Shown: positions 10,736-21,802, counted from the first letter of the stretch. The stretch: 64,000 nt of DNA from Craterostigma plantagineum (GCA_027422505.1 JAPQWV010000359.1:62001-126000); one strand, 5' to 3'. Notes: generated by a model not told the origin, from the sequence alone. Numbers and translations: made by a program.

Positions 10736-11940
10736 TCGTTCGCGCTACATCCAACATAATTTTTGTTGTTGTTACAATCATATATAAGATATCTCTTCTT
10801 TATCTATTCCATTATCTATGCTCTTATATTAAGAGCGCCTAGGGGATAAAAACTGTAAATTGATCTGTCAAAATTGACCAATCAAAATTGATCTGTTAAA
10901 ATTAATAATGAAAACCTATTAAATCATAATAATCACATCATTCTATTTTTAGTATATCAATTATAAAAAAATATTAAACCAACCATCTCATTCTATTTTT
11001 AGTATATAATTTATTTAAATCATCCACTAATCAATTTTATAATTTTGCACACACATAGGGTATGCTAAAAGTACTTCTATTAAGAGTGATGTTGAGTATA
11101 AACCGTCAAATAGTCTGTCAATTGAACCTATTAAAAGAAGTAAAAAATTACATCATTACCTTTAATTAGTTACTATTTTACTATTTCTATTTCTAGTTAA
11201 AACTAATATGAGATATTTATTTATTATTGCATACGCATTTTGTTTTTGCTAAATATACTAGTATAATATTACTACTTTGGATGCAACGTTTTAAATAACG
11301 GCTTCACAAACCACTTTATGTATTGGGCCTATACCATATTAAAACCTAGTTGGGCTATTGAGTAATGGCCGAGAAAAACATCCTCGGATCTTGGTCACAT
11401 CTCATATCACCCACCAACCATTAAAGAAGCTCTATAGTTGGGCTTGGAACGCAGATAGTGGGAATCTTCGACTAATGGACAATAAAAATATTTTTTTTTC
11501 TCTTTATATATCTCTTCAGTGAAAACCTTTACCATTTTTTTTATGAGGAACAACAGTACAACACATACACAATCAAGTTTGTCCACATAAGAAATTGTCA
11601 TTACCTTTCCCAAGCCATTTGGATCGATCCCGTAGTTGATTCATTTTCTCTTCTATGCATACGTATAATGTTTGAGAAATCGAGATCGGATCGATTTTGT
11701 CAAACTAAAAAAAATAAGGTGATGTTAAAACGTTTTTATTATGGTCTTTAAAGGTTAAATTGAATATAACCAAAACCAAGTTTGCTGTTGAAAACGGTTT
11801 TATTTAATATTTTTAAATAGTAGCACATGCAAATTTACTAGTTGTATATAAGTCACATTGTATAAGTCACATTGTATAAGTATGGAAAATCAGAAATTGA
11901 ATAATAAATCAAAGGCGTAGTAAGCAACAACCAATATTAA
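10736..11940. other. AT-rich intergenic region with repeat remnants
   Basis: No supported gene. Contains the short direct repeats listed at 10935-11008 and paired AAAATTGATCTGT-type motifs near 10856-10905, which look like remnants of a small transposable element. Confidence 0.5.
10935..11008. repeat. Two ~23-bp direct repeats
   Basis: TCATTCTATTTTTAGTATAT occurs at about 10937-10957 and again at about 10986-11008 in AT-rich intergenic DNA. Possibly sub-repeats of a MITE. Confidence 0.55.
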
Positions 11941-13158
11941 TCAATCAATCAAAGTCGGCCATGGGGGAGGAACAAGGAGAAGTTGTTCCTGAAGAAACGG
12001 AATCACGTCCTCCTCAAATCCGCAACCCAAAATCATGGGACATGGATCGCAGTGCAATATCTTGGTCTTCATGTTGTAAGCAAAAGTGCGTTTGCTAAGC
12101 TTCTCCACCAAGTAGACGATGTTCGATTCGAAGGGATCGAAGCAGACAATCTCCAGCAAAACGTCGAGACGGCCAGCCTGACAGTAGATGTCGACGGGCA
12201 TATCACTCGTCTTAATCTCGTGCTCGAGGAACCATTCTTCCCCTACGAGCTTCCAAGTGGTGAAACTCATGAACCTGTTTTGCTCCTCCGACCGCCCTCT
12301 AAAGTATCTCAAAAATTCCACCGTCGTGCACACGCACGTTATGTAAGGCCGCCTATTGACGCGTCCCGAGGGATCCCTAATCACGCGCATTTTGTCGGGA
12401 TTTGATTCGGGATCGTAGGCAATCACGTCGCCCTTGCTCTCCGCCCAATGCATAATCCCGTCGACGACAGCTGCAGAGTCCTGAAGTTGCATACGGTCAA
12501 ATTTACGCACGCGATTCCTGTCGAACGGCACTATAAACTTGCTCCAGCACCCGCCGTCCTTCTCGGAGCAGTACACGTCAAATATAAGCACGGGCTCGTA
12601 CGTCATCAATAGAAAGTGCCTTACATGGACTACCCGTTGCGTGCCGTCGATGCGCGCCAAAAAACCCCAAGCTTCTCTTGAATAATTTATTAACGTCGTT
12701 TTTAGCTCGTCGTGAGATGTGATCGTCAGGTTGAGCTCCTTTTTTATCCTACGGCCAGTTGTAGGATTGCATACGTATAGACGGATTAAGTTAATTTCGT
12801 ATCTAACAGAAACGTGCAACACGAGTCCGTTGCTTAGGCCTACGACGGCCGAATCTTTGAGAGATGTGTACCGTCTTAATTGGGTAGTTCGGAGGTAAAA
12901 TTCTCGAACGATATCATTAAAGCGGTGGTTGGTGAACATGGGCGTAAATTTGTGGTCGCGGCAAACGGGTTAGAGAACGATCCACGGAGACGATGATGAG
13001 CTTCGAGATTTATTATTATTAGCAGCGTATCTTCGGATGAAGTAAGGTTCCGAAGCTACCGAAAGCCACTGCTTTGAAACGGTTCTGAATTTGAAAACGC
13101 ACTTTGCAGGTAAATGGAGGAGTACTTCCATCAACAGACAATCTGGGATTTCTTCCAT
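11941..13158 (-). pseudogene. F-box protein with FBA-like domain, one internal stop (copy E)
   Basis: Reverse-strand ATG at 13158 (MEEIPDCLLMEVLLHLPAK) begins an F-box; VSKQWLSVASEPYFIRRY completes it. A single TAA at 12972-12970 interrupts the frame right after SSPWIVL. The same frame then stays open for about 340 codons through an F-box-associated region (VVGLSNGLVLHV, NPTTGRR, CWSKF, VVDGIMHWA, VIAYDPES, LVGEEWFLEHEI) to the stop at 11941. In copy D the aligned codon is TCA, so one C-to-A change explains the stop. No other defect is visible across about 405 residues. It is either a recent pseudogene or allele, or a base error. An in-frame ATG at 12939 could start an F-box-less product. Confidence 0.75.
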
Positions 13159-13770
13159 TTTCTCAGCTGCTGCTGTGAATGAGACTGGTTTTTGTTTGGT
13201 TGGTATCAATGTGTGTATATATATATATGTTTGCCGATTCAAAATCAATATCCCCAGTCTTTAGGAAAAAAATATTTTCTTTCCCTTTATAGAGCATTCC
13301 GAATCGCATGCATATATTTGCGGAATTTTTTTTCCCTTTTTAGTTACCATCGGGAAATTATTCGTTCCCATATTTGCTTTTAATAACAGAAAACGGATGT
13401 TCGAAGCTACTAGAGTCAAGCGTTTCCAATGTTCCATAAATTAAACAGAAAAGTGCGGATCATTTTATCGGCAATTAATTTGGTTAATTATCGATTCATT
13501 GTGATGCTATATTTTTAAAGCCCTGCTTATCGACAGATATTTGAATAATTTTTCATATCGATCACGAATGATTGAATATCAAGAATATTCTTATGACATG
13601 CATAACTATAGATAGCTACTAGCATCGTCCAACAGTAGTAAATCAATAGTTGGTAAGTACAAATCGACAAGAAACAAGCCCAAAGAAGTTTAATTTAAAA
13701 CTTAATACCAGCAACACTTTTTCATCTTCTCAGGAAGGTAATATAAAGAAACTACAGATCAACTAACCTC
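13159..13770. other. Intergenic between F-box copy E and the IMP gene
   Basis: Upstream region of the F-box gene and 3' flank of the phosphatase gene. A short TA run lies at 13218-13228. No further feature seen. Confidence 0.5.
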
Positions 13771-14960
13771 TCATTCTGACCCAGACAAAACGTTAAGAAA
13801 TGCATCCTTTAAAAGGGGATTCGAAGCAGCAATGCGAGGAGTTGTGACATCGAAGTCGTTTCCGTATCTGTTACAAGAAAAAACATATCAGAAATAATTG
13901 AATTCTTGCATACTACTACAATGGAGATTCAGAGTAAGCAGTTTTATATCTTATGTTTTCTTTTTCTGGTAATTAGATCATCCAAAGAATTGTAACTTAC
14001 GGATCATATACGAGCCCTCCTGCTTCAGCCACAATAACAATACCAGCTGCTATATCCCTACAATATCAATCTTTCATTAGTTTTTTATTGAATCTTGGAA
14101 ACTATAGATAGAATCAAAACCAAATAATAATAAAAAAAAAATTAACCAAGGTCCTCCAAATTCAAGTTCGTAGAAGAGATCAGTTCGACCAGATGCAATC
14201 CCGCAAAGAGCTAATGCGCAAGAGCCACTCACTCGAAGGGACCTAACCTGCGAAAAGCACAATAATTTATTATCAAACATCAGATGTGAAATGTAAAAAC
14301 AACGATACTTATGACAATGATTTAAGACCATGCTATTACCTTAAAGAGTAAGCTATTAATCTTTTTTGTGGTGGTGTCTACGGTGAACTTGTCACGGGTT
14401 GAACCCACCTCAGTCACGAGAAGGGACTTCACAAGCTCGCTTTGAGAAGACACTGTGAATATCGATATATTAATAAAAGAGTAAAATACAACGATAGTTA
14501 AAGTGGGCCTTTGTAGTAATCATCATAAGCCAAATTTACCCTTGATCGGTTTTCCATTCAAGAAAGCTCCGTTTCCACGACTTGCTGTATAAAGCTATGC
14601 ATTTGATTTACAGATGTTAAGAACAATTTCGTTAAGATCTCGAACTTGAAGGGCACTATATTTACCTCATCCAAAATGGGATTGTAGACAACGCCAACAG
14701 TTGGTATCCGATCGATTGTGAGTCCAATTGATACGCATACAAAAGGAAACCTGCGATTTAGAGCATTCTTCAACCTTTTTGCTCACTCTTGTACTGAAAT
14801 TTAAGAGAAATGAGCCAAAAGAACACTTGCCCGTGTACGAAATTGATTGTTCCATCGATAGGGTCGACTATCCAAGTCGGTTCATCGGTCAGCTCAAATG
14901 TGCCACACGCAGCAGTTGTTTCTTCTCCAATAAACTGATGAGACAATATGTTGGGTTAAA

Positions 14961-15018
<58 letters not shown>

Positions 15019-15652
15019 ACTGAAAAGCTTATATAGACAGCATCTGCAAACACATACCTTATGGTCTGGATATTCCTTCTTGAGAAACTCGAAGATGAGC
15101 TCTTCACACTTCTTATCCGTCTCTGTGACCAAATCCACCTACACGAATAACTTAACGGATGAGTGAAAGAGATCATCACATTAAAAGCTACTGATATCGA
15201 CAAGAAAGAAAGAACACATAATATAGGAACTTTTAGGAACAGTTGTAATTGTAAGACAACAATCAATTCAAACCTCGCCCTTATGCTCCACATGCTTGGT
15301 CTGATAAACCCCAGTACGAATGACCTGCGATTAAGAACGAAATGGAATACACACAATAGATCTACAGAAATCAGTGAATTAAGCTAAAGCTGTCTACTTT
15401 GTCAACGAAAGCCTTTGAATCGAAAGCACAGGCGAATTAATCTACGATAAAATTTACAGAAATTAACATTACCTCTCCAGCTCGTTTCGCAGCATCGACA
15501 GCCTTAGCCAAGAAATCATCCGAAGAACCTACAGATTAAGAAGGATCCCATCAACATAACACTCACTCAAGCTGCATTTGACAGCATAAAGATACAGATT
15601 GGTGAGCGTTAATTGCGAATAGGAAGGAGATCTGACCATGTTGTGCTGCCAT
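13771..15652 (-). CDS. Inositol monophosphatase / L-galactose-1-phosphate phosphatase-like
   Basis: IMPase-superfamily Mg-dependent phosphatase of about 270 residues. Plant VTC4-type members hydrolyse myo-inositol-1-phosphate and L-galactose-1-phosphate, the latter for ascorbate synthesis. Eleven exons on the reverse strand: 15652-15637, 15528-15473, 15324-15274, 15138-15058, 14934-14831, 14750-14666, 14594-14540, 14452-14340, 14247-14147, 14057-14001, 13868-13771. Catalytic motifs are present: [19 protein letters not shown] (metal-binding Asp residues) and WDIAAG. Intron 5 starts with GCAAGT, a GC donor. In the last exon GGAAAACGAC has one base too many: splicing gives YGKRLRCH and an early stop at about 13795, whereas another frame reads [20 protein letters not shown], the expected family C-terminus. 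All catalytic motifs precede the break. Family identification is firm; intactness is not. Confidence 0.9.
14964..15014. repeat. (AT)n microsatellite
   Basis: About 25 uninterrupted AT units inside intron 4 of the phosphatase gene. Open frames running through it are artefacts. Confidence 0.95.
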
Positions 15653-15744
15653 ATTCCTTTAATTTGTTTTTCTTTTTTCTAATTTTCTTTAGCTTCCCTT
15701 TCTTCGTCTATACAATGCAGCAAAATATCACTGATCTCAATTCG

Positions 15745-15755
15745 TGTATTTATAG
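15745..15755 (-). promoter_or_regulatory. TATA box of the phosphatase gene
   Basis: Reverse-strand ACTATAAATAC lies about 95 bases upstream of the ATG at 15652, a typical plant TATA distance for a short leader. Confidence 0.5.
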
Positions 15756-16166
15756 TACCTACTAATTAAATAAATAAATTTGCCACTCTAGTCAAAAGAG
15801 TAAGAAAAGTCATTTTAGTTCAAAATAAAAAGTCATGTAAAATATATCTACGTCAAATGACTACATAATACATCTCATTCTTCCCAACTTTCTCCAAACA
15901 AAAGCCTGTCCGAATCAAGAATTATTCATTACGGCATATAAATATAAGGCCTAGCTTCAACGGAATCCGAATATATTAAAGTTCTCAATACAATGTAATA
16001 ATTGAGAATATTATGCCATTCCATAATTATTGCCTTATGCACTCGTAGTAGCGTGATGGAAATGAACACAAAGAAAACTATTTTATTCCCCAGTGACAAA
16101 ATCATTACCATAGCATATATGTGTGATGAGACAAACAAATACATCAATCAATCAACCGATCTACTT

Positions 16167-16577
16167 TTATACTATGGTAAAGGAGAGCAGCTTCAATGAG
16201 TTCGTCGACGGTTTCTCCAATACGATGACTTCGTACTTCCCTAGGCGGTTGCCGCCGCCGGCGTCCGCCGCCGTGAACAAGATCTTGTGCTTTACACCGT
16301 TGCGTGCAACCTTAAACTTGCTTTCTATTATCTTTTCGAAACTCAAGCCTTGTCCAGTCAATCTCTTATTCTCGGACAGAGCGAACTTAGCTATTATGTT
16401 GAGACGGCCGCCGTTATCTTTCTCTGGGGCCCACGGTCTGTTGCCTGGTTTTGGGATATGCAGCGAATCGTCGTCGTCGTCCTCGCATGAGGTTGAAGAT
16501 GCCATGATGATGATTAAAAGGGCTGCTGCTGTAAATACCATGGAAATACTCGAGTGGTAGTAGTATTTGTTGCCCAT
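16167..16577 (-). CDS. Secreted cystatin-like protein with degenerate inhibitory loops
   Basis: Single-exon ORF of 136 residues. An N-terminal hydrophobic stretch (MVFTAAALLIIIMASS) looks like a signal peptide, followed by an acidic linker and a cystatin-like fold: GG near the mature N-terminus, IIAKFALSEN matching the plant LARFAV-type helix signature loosely, KILFTAADAG, and YEVIVLEKP. In active phytocystatins the first loop is QxVxG and the second carries PW; here they read KVARNG and KPST. It resembles single-domain apoplastic CYS5/CYS1-type cystatins by length. Cysteine-protease inhibition is therefore doubtful, and the role may have diverged. A TATA box sits upstream. Confidence 0.75.
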   Translation of the reverse strand: MGNKYYYHSSISMVFTAAALLIIIMASSTSCEDDDDDSLHIPKPGNRPWAPEKDNGGRLNIIAKFALSENKRLTGQGLSFEKIIESKFKVARNGVKHKILFTAADAGGGNRLGKYEVIVLEKPSTNSLKLLSFTIV

Positions 16578-16639
16578 GATTTTAATTCTCTTGTATTAGA
16601 ATTTTTCTTGTGTTTTGGAATATATGGTGGAGGAGGATG

Positions 16640-16647
16640 TTTATATA
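16640..16647 (-). promoter_or_regulatory. TATA box of the cystatin-like gene
   Basis: Reverse-strand TATATAAA about 63 bases upstream of the ATG at 16577. Confidence 0.55.
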
Positions 16648-17186
16648 GTGGTAACGGCATATATAGGGTTTCCTGATTATGTAATTACATGATGAATTAT
16701 TGACGAAATCCAAATATTTCGATGAGTTTTCCTTTCTTGTTTATTTTGTATAATAAGATGTGTAAACCGAAGATCTTAAATTAAGTTTACCTTTTTTGAT
16801 ACTAAGGTAAGGACGACACGATATATATCATGTCATAATATGCCTATAGAAAGCATATGTACATCTCAAGCTTCTCATCGTTGAAGTGATGAGACACGCA
16901 AGCTATATATTATATATTCTAAGGACAATTTATGCACACAAAATAGTTACCTAAACACACATAAAATCAAGTACTTAATATAGTACGCATATGTATTCAT
17001 TATATTTCAATAATTCATACATCAAAGTCCCACACGCGAACGACGGGTAAGCAGGCGAAATGAACAAAAACACAGACAAATATAAAACCATACCAAAGAA
17101 ACTTTAAAAACATCGACTTTTTCTAACGTATTCTTCAAACAAAACGTACTGCTCGACACGAACGTTGTTCCTTCTCTAACATCTGC
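16648..17186. other. Intergenic between the cystatin-like and Glu-rich genes
   Basis: Upstream region of the cystatin-like gene and 3' flank of the Glu-rich gene. No other feature recognised. Confidence 0.5.
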
Positions 17187-17846
17187 TCACTCCTCAGATT
17201 TCTCAGCATCATCAACACCAATGGGGTTTTCTTCAGCTTCGTCCTCAACGTGAGCTACTGCAGTACTCTCTTCGGTGGTTTTAGCTTCCGTTTCTTCTAT
17301 TGATTCTTCAGCTTTTGCTTTCTCCTCAGCCTCGGTTTCTTCTTCTGCTTTGAATTATTCATTATTGGTTTTTTCTTCCTCCTTATAATTATGCTCGGTT
17401 TCAGCTTCTGCTATGGATTCTTCATCGGTTTTTTCTTCCTCCTTATTATGCTCGGTTTCATCAGCTTCTTCTTTGGATTCTTCATCAGTTGTTTCTTTCT
17501 CTTTAGGCTGATCGGATTCAACGTCAGCTTTGGGTACCTCTTCAGCTGTTACTTCGTCTTCATTTTCAGGTTCTGCTTTGGGCTTCTCATCATCTTTAGC
17601 TTCCTTGGCGACAGGTGGCACTTCCTCGACCGTCGATTCTTTCTCAGTTATTACATCATTGGTTGGGACAATCTCTGAGACTTCTGGCGCTGGCTTAACT
17701 GATTCAACCTGTTAAATGTATATAAATAGTAAGTACATGCATATAGTAATTGGTTGACACTTCGATAATCTTTTGCTTATGCAGAACTGCATAAATATAG
17801 ATATTATTGTATGCATGTATGTATGATATACCTGAGCAGTGGCCAT
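17187..17846 (-). CDS. Glu/Lys-rich acidic repeat protein, one in-frame stop
   Basis: Exon 1 (17846-17832) encodes MATAQ and is followed by a GTATAT donor. Exon 2 begins at 17708 (VESVKPAPEVSEIVP). The protein is almost entirely Glu, Lys, Ala and Thr, with imperfect repeats of the type ETEHNKEEEKTDEES. A TAA at 17357-17355 (after KTNNE) ends the frame at about 122 residues. The same frame continues for 55 more acidic codons to a TGA at 17189-17187, so the ancestral protein was probably about 178 residues. No enzymatic domain is visible and the sequence is predicted disordered. A TATA box at 17975-17984 supports expression. Function unknown. Confidence 0.65.
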
Positions 17847-17974
17847 GGTATTCTACTAAGAAGATCAGAAAGAACTGAAAGAGAAGTAGACCAAGAGAGC
17901 TGTAATAATGAAAGAGAAGGTATAATAAGCAAACTTTAGGGTGATGGATGATTCGAAGTGATGGAGTAAGGGGT

Positions 17975-17984
17975 GCTATTTATA
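17975..17984 (-). promoter_or_regulatory. TATA box of the Glu-rich gene
   Basis: Reverse-strand TATAAATAGC about 130 bases upstream of the ATG at 17846. Confidence 0.5.
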
Positions 17985-18836
17985 GAGATGTAAATGTAGC
18001 TAAATTATTAACAGAAAAATAAATAAATTTTACGAAATGTATAGGCACTAGTCTAAAAGAAAGGATGCATCTTGGCCGATAGACACGTCAGATTAGGCTG
18101 GTCTTAGCTGTGAAATCTGCGTCTTTTTTCTCAAAAAAGAGATTTTATCTTTGAAGGGCTATCGAAGAGGCAAAGGCACATGGTGTGGTATGGTAAGAGA
18201 GACCCTTTTTTTCTTGAATGGATCGTCTGAGTGTTCTGCGCTGTAGTGTAGTGTGTTTAGCTGACTCTTGTCATCATGCATTCATGTTCTTCCTTTTTCG
18301 ATTTGGATAATATGGCTTTTTTAACGCACAAACCAAAAAGCCGTGAAGATCACGATTGTATACGCTTCTCCGATGATGGAATACTGTCTCCACAATCCTC
18401 CACATCGAATCATTACAATCGAAAATCCCCACGTTCTTTGATTTAACATGATGGAAGAAATTCTTCACTATTTTTGCGATCAAGAATGTAATAATATTTA
18501 TTATTCTGGCCAACTTGTCACAAGTCGCTAGCGTGGCATTGCCTTTCATATCCCCACCTCGGATTGTCATGGCATGAAAGCTTTGGACGTGGGATTGGGC
18601 CCAACAACAGCCTATGAGGTCGCGACACGTGTAACTCATTTATTAGTACAATTGGCTTTTTTTTTAATCAAGTTGAGGAGCCTTTTATTGTTTCAACTTG
18701 GTGTAATGAGAGAACAGTGGAATAACATAAAAGTAACTTTAAAAAAAAAAAGAGTTGGGACGGTTTTAGTAGAACATTGAAAAACTAAATGATGTCTTTC
18801 TTGGTGGATTTTTAAGGCTGATCCACCCTTTGATCT
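17985..18836. other. Intergenic
   Basis: Contains the 5' flank of the Glu-rich gene and the 3' flank of EMC3. A 121-codon reverse frame at 18274-18639 resembles no family and was not called. Confidence 0.5.
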
Positions 18837-20616
18837 TCAGCCGACGAGTTTCTTCAACACTTTTGCCGCTCTCTGCTCAAACTTCGGCAATGCCCACTCG
18901 TGTTGGGCGATGTCTAGGTTATCTTTCTCGGCTCCCAAATTCTGAAACGGAGGTAGAAAGATATATGCGTGTATTATTTACGTCTGATGTTCTGGGCCTA
19001 TCAGCAGTAATAAATAAAGGTAACAAACAACATGAGAGGTTTTAAGTTAACAATTTAGCATGTGAATTCAATCCTACTATGCAACTCCTAATTTGAAACT
19101 TTGAACAAACAGAGATGGTTTGGCATATGAACATAATATCAATGCGAAGCAAAATAAGATGTTAAGAAGCATACCCTTGATGGGTCAAATCCGAATCCAC
19201 CACCACCCATCTGCATCATGCGCTGCGCATCATCAGTTGCTGAAGACAATGAAATATCATGTGTCAGTTTCCCATAAGAAAAAAGAGCTGAGAGAAAGAA
19301 ATATCGAAGCAGCTTCGTGCTTCGAGTATAGATATTGATAGATATTGATAGATAGAAAGATATCTGTTAAAATGCAAACATGAGCTTAATTAGTATTTAG
19401 TACAGACCATTTTCCTCTCCCAATATAAGGCTAAAGAAACCCCTGAGCCCAAATAAATTGAGGAAATACCTGCAGAAAAGGAAAGTCCATTATCAGCATC
19501 GGAAATCCTACAAATAAAAAACTTAGCCAAAAACAAGAGAATAATAACTATATACCATGAACGACTGCTAACATAGCTGACGTCAACGGTGCTTAAGTCT
19601 ATTCCATTCTGCAACATGCCCCGGAATCTCTGAGTGAGTGGAAATGGAATTTTCGCTGAAAAGAGACAAAAGATGGTTCAGATACAATCTACGTATGATA
19701 GTGAGGTCAAGAAGAAGGAAAGATGGACAAAAAGTCAACTGTATTCTGATTCAAGGGCATAGCATTCAAAGTGTCAGGTGACCAAAAGTCCCCAACAGCA
19801 CATAAATGTACAACCAAAGAGTTTATTATGAATTGTACTTAGAAGAACGGAGAACGTAGGAGATACCTGCTACGAATCCAGAGAAGAAGAAATTCACGAA
19901 CGCAAAAGTAAGCGTCTGTTCAATGAGAAATCAACGTATCAATAAAAGGAAACAATAACAGAACCCTCCAACCAGTGATATAGTTACGTTTTTCATCAAT
20001 TAAACCTGTGGTATGATCATTGATAGATTCTTTTTCATCATATCCATGGCCATGTTAGGATCTGAGAACATTTGTGCCTGTGGATTCTGTCCTTGCCCTT
20101 TAGGCACGTGTAACAGCCCATTCTCCTGCAAATCCATTGCAACTATTCCCCTCATAAGATACAAAACCACCATTCCACCACAGAAAAAAAAAAATATAAA
20201 TACACACAAGTCGAAGAATGTCTTATCTATGTACCTATGAGCACCAATGAAGAGAACAGAAAGAAAAAAGCTAATTCAAATACAATCTGACCTCATTTGT
20301 GTAATAATTCTTACGCGCTCGGAACGACTTAGCCGGGATAAAATTAGCAGCCGCCTTGAGATTCCTCGCCCTAATTATCAACTGCCTGATAGACAAACAA
20401 ACAAAGAATCAAAATCACCCTGCAAAAAACTTCTCGCAAAATCCTCAAATCAGCAAAAAAGTACCCTTCTTTGACTATTTTAGGGTCGGGAACTTGATCC
20501 GATCTCATGATCTTCGACACGAAGTAACGCAAGACTCCGATGAGCACCATCACCACCGAAAGTGGTATCAAAACCCAATCTCTGATCGCCGTGTCCAACA
20601 CCAAATCTTCCGCCAT
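18837..20616 (-). CDS. EMC3: ER membrane protein complex subunit 3
   Basis: EMC3 belongs to the Oxa1/YidC-related insertases. In the ER membrane it forms part of the EMC core that inserts tail-anchored and multipass proteins. Eight exons on the reverse strand give 248 residues: 20616-20465, 20385-20292, 20125-20006, 19915-19867, 19655-19556, 19469-19408, 19239-19175, 18941-18837. Landmarks are [20 protein letters not shown] with the first transmembrane helix, [40 protein letters not shown]-type segment ([17 protein letters not shown]), [10 protein letters not shown] and a C-terminus [10 protein letters not shown]...LVG. All junctions keep phase. In exon 2 the acceptor is the upstream CAG of CAGGCAG, which alone preserves the frame. 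Length and motifs match plant EMC3. Confidence 0.95.
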
Positions 20617-20766
20617 GATGGTTAAGCTTTCTTCTGATGTCTGCTCAGTAGTCTCAGGTTTGCTGCTGATTTTTCGATACGATTTTAGCCTTTAGGGGCT
20701 TTGCTCTGCCTACTTTTCGCTGGACAAATCGAATAGCATGCTATTGCTAATGCGGTCGTACAATAT

Positions 20767-20815
20767 TTGGGCCAAGACGTTTGATATTAGGCCCATTTAT
20801 GGTGTCATGGGCCCA
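20767..20815 (-). promoter_or_regulatory. Cluster of GGCCCA/TGGGCC (site II-like) motifs upstream of EMC3
   Basis: TTGGGCC, TAGGCCCA and ATGGGCCCA occur within 50 bases, about 150-200 bases upstream of the EMC3 ATG. Such motifs are known TCP-linked elements of plant housekeeping promoters. Confidence 0.5.
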
Positions 20816-21365
20816 GTTAACAAATAAAGGATAAACATTACCTTCAATTTTCTTCCAATTTCACCCTTTAATATATGTTCATATTATAGCGCAAACAATT
20901 AACAAAGTATGTATGTGTGTTAAATACCCCTCCGATTTTATTTACATGTCGTTTTAGCTCTTTAATTTTGTTTCTAATTAGTTGTCGTTTTACAGATTTC
21001 AAGACAAATATTTATCATATTTCCAGTTTTACCCTTTTAAATATTATTAAATGGAATATATAAATAGTCTTAAGCAATTAATTAGGGGTATATTAGACAT
21101 TATTCTATTTCTTAATATGAGTGCAAAAACCTTAAACGACACCTGAAAAAAATTTGAGGGAGTATGAATTCCAACTCAAACCTTATCGGTCTTCGACCAA
21201 CACATTACATAGATAGCAATACATATCTTAGTGAAAACCGAGGAGAAGTAAATATTGAGCAATTCAAGAAAAGCCCAAATTCCATAAAGTAGCATTGAAT
21301 CATCTCATCTCATTAATAAACTTTACCAGCTGAAATAATGGGTCACCATATACATAAACAATTCT

Positions 21366-21396
21366 TATAAATAGAGCCACAGCTGTATAAATAGAG
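21366..21396 (+). promoter_or_regulatory. Tandem TATA boxes of the Cys-rich peptide gene
   Basis: TATAAATAGAG occurs twice, at 21366-21376 and 21386-21396, 55-85 bases upstream of the ATG at 21451. A duplicated core promoter suggests strong or switchable initiation. Confidence 0.6.
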
Positions 21397-21450
21397 CTTG
21401 CAAGCAAGGTGAAAAGTTCCTCCTCAATAATCCTCTCACATACGGTAAAG

Positions 21451-21802
21451 ATGGAAAGCATTATTAGCCTAGTCTCATTTCCAAGAAATGGACGACGACT
21501 TCTCCTTTATAGTTTGATGCTTATTACAGTAATAATACTTTGCGACGACATATCTCAGCCTGCCCTAAGCTGCCCTGGCGATGGAAAGCAGTGTAAGAAG
21601 TGCATCCTAAGCTCCTTCAAGAACGGCTGCCCGGGCTGTGTGCCCATCATGCAGTGCATGGCCCGATGCCTATGGGGCGGATCTTCGCAAGTGCACCAAG
21701 AAGTGCGATTGCGCCGCCGGCGGAGCTAATGGAGGAGGCTATCCGAGGTTGGGCGACTGTAAGAAATGCCTGTCACAGTGCAAGTGTAGCTGTTCACGTT
21801 AG
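21451..21802 (+). CDS. Small secreted Cys-rich protein, apparent +1 frameshift
   Basis: ATG at 21451 opens a peptide with a hydrophobic signal (LLLYSLMLITVIILC) followed by a Cys-dense mature part (CPGDGKQCKKC, NGCPGCVPIMQC). The frame leaves the Cys pattern after CMARCLWG at about 21676. One base further on, another frame continues DLRKCTKKCDCAAGG and GDCKKCLSQCKCSC to a TAG at 21800-21802. Together the two pieces hold about 15 cysteines in CxxC-like spacing. As written, the frame reads on into an Arg-rich tail ending at 21729. I do not recognise the family; it has the look of plant small Cys-rich secreted peptides. The break may be a base error in the GGGGCGG tract. Confidence 0.55.

Noticed and set aside
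11941..13248. Two separate genes in the F-box E region
   Set aside because: Both frames are the same register separated by one TAA, and together they form one F-box protein.
14889..15356. 155-codon reverse frame containing a long Ile-Tyr repeat
   Set aside because: It reads through the (AT)n microsatellite and introns of the phosphatase gene.
18274..18639. 121-codon reverse-strand frame
   Set aside because: No family resemblance, no promoter or splice context, and mixed composition; treated as chance.
20381..20400. Apparent frameshift at EMC3 exon 2
   Set aside because: Choosing the upstream CAG of CAGGCAG as acceptor keeps the frame.
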